Of a stretch of DNA of 6,878 nucleotides, positions 5,184 to 6,878 are shown one piece after another. The position numbers and the translations under genes are program-made. Each line of letters starts with the position of its first letter. Within the stretch, counting starts at the first letter, position 1. This DNA comes from Candidatus Falkowbacteria bacterium CG10_big_fil_rev_8_21_14_0_10_43_10. Lineage in GTDB: Bacteria; Patescibacteriota; Patescibacteriia; Patescibacteriales; XYC2-FULL-47-12. Under the pieces are notes generated by a model, which saw only the letters and a program-made list of their open reading frames with translations, made no database searches and was not told the DNA's origin. The DNA is taken from NCBI GenBank assembly GCA_002773655.1, contig PFAR01000029.1, positions 6,237 through 13,114 on the forward strand, written 5' to 3'.

Positions 5184-6230
5184 ATGTATATTCTCGGTAT
5201 AGAAACAAGCTGTGACGAAACCGCGGCATCTATAATTGAAATAAAGAATGGCAAAATAAAAGTGCTTTCTAATATTGTGTCTTCGCAGATAAAAATCCAT
5301 CAGCAATACGGCGGCGTAGTGCCGGAAGTAGCCGCCCGCAATCATATAAAAAATATCATGTCTGTTATAGAAAAAGTTTTATCGAAGAGCTCCCCCTCCT
5401 TACTAAGGAGGGGGCTAGAGGGAGGTATTGATTTTATTGCTGTTACCCAAGGTCCGGGATTAATTTGCGCGCTGCTGGTTGGCACGGAAACCGCTAAAAC
5501 TCTGGCCTATGTTTGGAATAAACCAATTATCGGAGTTAACCACCTAGCCGGACATATTTACAGTAATTGGGTAAATGCAGATAAGCCGCCGCGGTTCCCG
5601 GCGCTGGCTTTAATCGTCTCGGGCGGGCACACGGAATTAATTTTAATGGCAGGCCATTTCCGGTTTAAAATGCTGGGGCAAACCAGAGACGACGCGGTCG
5701 GCGAGGCTTTTGATAAAGTGGCAAAAATTCTGGGGTTGGGATACCCGGGAGGGCCGATTGTCTCTAAATACGCCAAGGAAGGAAACTCTGAAGCGATTAA
5801 AATGCCGCGGCCGATGATTAATGATAATAACCTGGAATTTTCTTTTTCCGGCCTTAAAACATCCGTGTTTTATCAAATACAAAAAGACTCTGATTGGGAG
5901 GGGAAAATTCCTGATTATTGCGCTTCATTTCAGCAGGCGGTCATTGATGTCTTAATCGCCAAAACGCTTAAAGCCGCGAAGCAATATAAGGTAAAATCAG
6001 TCATGCTGTCTGGCGGCGTGGCCGCCAATCAGGAACTGCGCCAACAGCTTGGCGAGGCTGTTAAGCTGGGTTTTAAAACCCAGCTTGACGCGCCCTCCTA
6101 CCATATTCCTGATTTAAAATACACGACTGATAACGCGGCGATGATCGCGGCCGCCGGATATTTCTTGCAGAGATATAAAAAATCCGCTTTGCAGAAGAAA
6201 ATTAAAGTCGATTGTAATTTGGGGCTATAA
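5184..6230 (+). CDS. tsaD: tRNA N6-threonylcarbamoyladenosine transferase TsaD
   Basis: TsaD transfers the threonylcarbamoyl group to A37 of ANN-decoding tRNAs, working with TsaB and TsaE, which are not in this window. The 348 residues begin MYILGIETSCDETAAS, the family signature. The metal motif is HLAGH (120-124), with the usual SGGHTEL (146-152), a nucleotide-binding region EAFDKVAKILGLGYPGGP (174-191), FSFSGLKT (219-226), SGGVAAN (276-282) and the C-terminal TTDNAAM, where D316 is a likely metal ligand. The start is set by the conserved N-terminus; no Shine-Dalgarno is free because a palindrome ends 7 nt upstream. Two palindromic segments lie in frame, encoding about residues 69-81 and 294-301. 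Both fall where I expect variable linkers, so the enzyme is probably still active. E. coli TsaD has 337 aa. Confidence 0.97.
   Translation: MYILGIETSCDETAASIIEIKNGKIKVLSNIVSSQIKIHQQYGGVVPEVAARNHIKNIMSVIEKVLSKSSPSLLRRGLEGGIDFIAVTQGPGLICALLVGTETAKTLAYVWNKPIIGVNHLAGHIYSNWVNADKPPRFPALALIVSGGHTELILMAGHFRFKMLGQTRDDAVGEAFDKVAKILGLGYPGGPIVSKYAKEGNSEAIKMPRPMINDNNLEFSFSGLKTSVFYQIQKDSDWEGKIPDYCASFQQAVIDVLIAKTLKAAKQYKVKSVMLSGGVAANQELRQQLGEAVKLGFKTQLDAPSYHIPDLKYTTDNAAMIAAAGYFLQRYKKSALQKKIKVDCNLGL
5388..5425. repeat. REP-like palindrome inserted in frame in tsaD
   Basis: CCCCCTCCTTA (5392-5402) and TAAGGAGGGGG (5404-5414) form an 11-bp inverted repeat, followed by a G-rich shoulder (CTAGAGGGAGG). This pattern resembles a family of C/G-rich dispersed palindromes known from many genomes, whose translation gives peptides such as SPSLLRRGLEGG. 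Here that is exactly the reading of tsaD residues 70-81. It replaces the ordinary linker between a helix and the strand IDFIAV. The codon phase keeps the gene open. Confidence 0.7.
6063..6086. repeat. Perfect 24-bp palindrome inside tsaD
   Basis: AAGCTGGGTTTT (6063-6074) is followed directly by its exact reverse complement (6075-6086), with no spacer. In the tsaD frame it encodes KLGFKTQL (residues 294-301), and by symmetry the same peptide on the opposite strand. It sits in the variable stretch between the SGGVAAN helix and TTDNAAM. That stretch is several residues longer here than in E. coli TsaD as I recall it. It may be another inserted palindromic unit. Confidence 0.6.
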
Positions 6231-6247
6231 AAATTTTATTTTATTAT

Positions 6248-6276
6248 TTGACATCTTTTAATAAATATGCTATTTT
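6248..6276 (+). promoter_or_regulatory. Predicted promoter for the lipoprotein gene
   Basis: A perfect -35 TTGACA (6248-6253), a 17-nt spacer and -10 TATTTT (6271-6276) preceded by an extended -10 TG (6268-6269). Its layout, ending ATGCTAT, resembles the khpA promoter. Predicted start is near 6283. A small hairpin GCTC/GAGC with a TTTT loop (6285-6296) follows at the start of the leader. Confidence 0.7.
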
Positions 6277-6324
6277 ATAACATCGCTCTTTTGAGCAAAA
6301 AATATTCCATTCCGGAGGATTATC

Positions 6325-6849
6325 ATGAAACAATTTGGTTTTTCTCATATCGCAGTTATCTGTATTTTTCTAAATAGCTGCGCCTATTTACCGGCCCGGT
6401 ATGATAATATCCAATCGGCCAGAAACGGCACTCCGGACCACGGCACATTTTCCCGGCAGGATTACTCGCGATGGGAAAATAATCAACTATCAATAGAGGA
6501 ACGCGGCTTAAATCTGCAAACCAAACGGATGGCGGTTGAAAAGCTTAACAGCAATCCGCCAGAAATCGGCCGCTCCGCTGATGGCACCACACAGGGATAT
6601 CTCGGAATTGTTAAAAACTTTTCCGAATATCAAACTTATAACTTCATCATTGGCGGGAAAAGTGAGTCGGTTGCGTTTCTGCTGGGACCGGGACAGCAAA
6701 AAGAGTATTATTTGCTTCCTGACGCCTACCAATGCTCTGTCTATTATGACAACCAACAAATAGGCGAGCCGTGGACATTCCAGGTCACTCTGCAGAAGCA
6801 TTACTTCATGGACCGCTGGGTCCATTGGTATGTCTTAATGCGACGGTGA
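6325..6849 (+). CDS. Putative lipoprotein of unknown function
   Basis: I do not recognise this 174-aa protein. Its N-terminus looks like a lipoprotein signal peptide: MKQFGFSH, a hydrophobic stretch (9-16) and a lipobox-like LNSC that would put the lipidated Cys at 19. Asn at the -2 position is uncommon but allowed. Residues 20-90 are polar and probably extended. Residues 90-155 alternate hydrophobic and polar residues, with LGPGQQKEYYLLPDAYQCSVYY (119-140) looking like a small beta-sandwich with a proline/glycine turn. The C-terminus is rich in aromatic residues (DRWVHWYV, 163-170). The ATG is fixed by a strong Shine-Dalgarno GGAGG (6314-6318) 6 nt upstream. The gene has its own promoter and is unrelated in role to its neighbours. 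It is probably anchored on the outer face of the cytoplasmic membrane. No enzymatic motif is visible. Confidence 0.8.
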   Translation: MKQFGFSHIAVICIFLNSCAYLPARYDNIQSARNGTPDHGTFSRQDYSRWENNQLSIEERGLNLQTKRMAVEKLNSNPPEIGRSADGTTQGYLGIVKNFSEYQTYNFIIGGKSESVAFLLGPGQQKEYYLLPDAYQCSVYYDNQQIGEPWTFQVTLQKHYFMDRWVHWYVLMRR

Positions 6850-6862
6850 CTCCCCTCACAAA

Positions 6863-6876
6863 TAAATCCAGCACCT
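6863..6876 (+). repeat. Dispersed GGTGCTGGAT repeat, left-arm copy at window edge
   Basis: TAAATCCAGCACCT is an exact 14-base match to the left arm at 3383-3396 and the reverse complement of the shared core at 12-21. It begins 13 nt after the stop codon of the lipoprotein gene. A right arm, if there is one, would lie beyond the window, so a role as a terminator stem cannot be judged. Confidence 0.7.
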
Positions 6877-6878
6877 TG

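Noticed and set aside
5145..5345. A 66-codon minus-strand frame ending in IIPAFAGMTI
   Set aside because: This is the translation of the REP-like palindrome plus antisense tsaD, a well-known type of spurious gene call.
6508..6825. A 105-codon minus-strand frame opposite the lipoprotein gene
   Set aside because: The plus-strand gene has a promoter, a strong Shine-Dalgarno and a signal peptide; the antisense frame has none of these.
6847..6878. Recoding of TGA as Gly, as in some Patescibacteria
   Set aside because: TGA occurs only as the final stop of the last gene, no gene contains an in-frame TGA, and Trp and Gly are coded normally; there is no support for recoding.

Overview
The window reads as chromosomal housekeeping DNA from a bacterium, most likely a member of the Candidate Phyla Radiation (Patescibacteria, perhaps Parcubacteria-like). 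This placement is an inference. It rests on the style of the FtsH, S1, S16, TrmD and TsaD proteins, on AT-rich leaders that mostly lack Shine-Dalgarno sequences, on Lys/Glu/Ala-rich tails on two ribosomal proteins, and on a pared-down rpsP-trmD cluster. Stop codons TAA, TAG and TGA are all used and no gene needs recoding.

Layout. On the minus strand (65-3144) a two-gene unit encodes a four-domain ribosomal protein S1 followed 20 nt later by the membrane protease FtsH, and it ends at a hairpin terminator (22-53). A 347-bp divergent intergenic region (3145-3491) holds back-to-back promoters, a long S1 leader with several potential stem-loops, and a hairpin-forming dispersed repeat in front of rpsP. 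On the plus strand come rpsP (S16), a near-consensus promoter, a structured leader, a single-KH RNA-binding protein (KhpA type) and a strong terminator. These are followed by trmD (tRNA m1G37 methyltransferase), tsaD (tRNA t6A37 synthesis), and a small unrecognised putative lipoprotein gene with its own promoter and a good ribosome binding site.

Function. All genes but the last serve translation or protein quality control: S1 and S16 in the ribosome, KhpA in RNA binding, TrmD and TsaD modifying position 37 next to the tRNA anticodon, and FtsH degrading membrane and cytosolic proteins. rimM and rplS, usual neighbours of trmD in many bacteria, are absent from this segment.

The most unusual aspect is the density of palindromic DNA. 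A 10-bp word (GGTGCTGGAT) occurs four times, always between genes: as an inverted pair before rpsP and as a single arm at each window edge. A REP-like hairpin sits between trmD and tsaD. A second REP-like palindrome lies in frame inside tsaD, and a perfect 24-bp palindrome is also in tsaD. A near-perfect 22-bp palindrome precedes trmD. I see no CRISPR array, tRNA, rRNA, transposase, toxin-antitoxin or defence system. The best candidate for something undescribed is the GGTGCTGGAT element family, together with the apparent spread of palindromes into tsaD.
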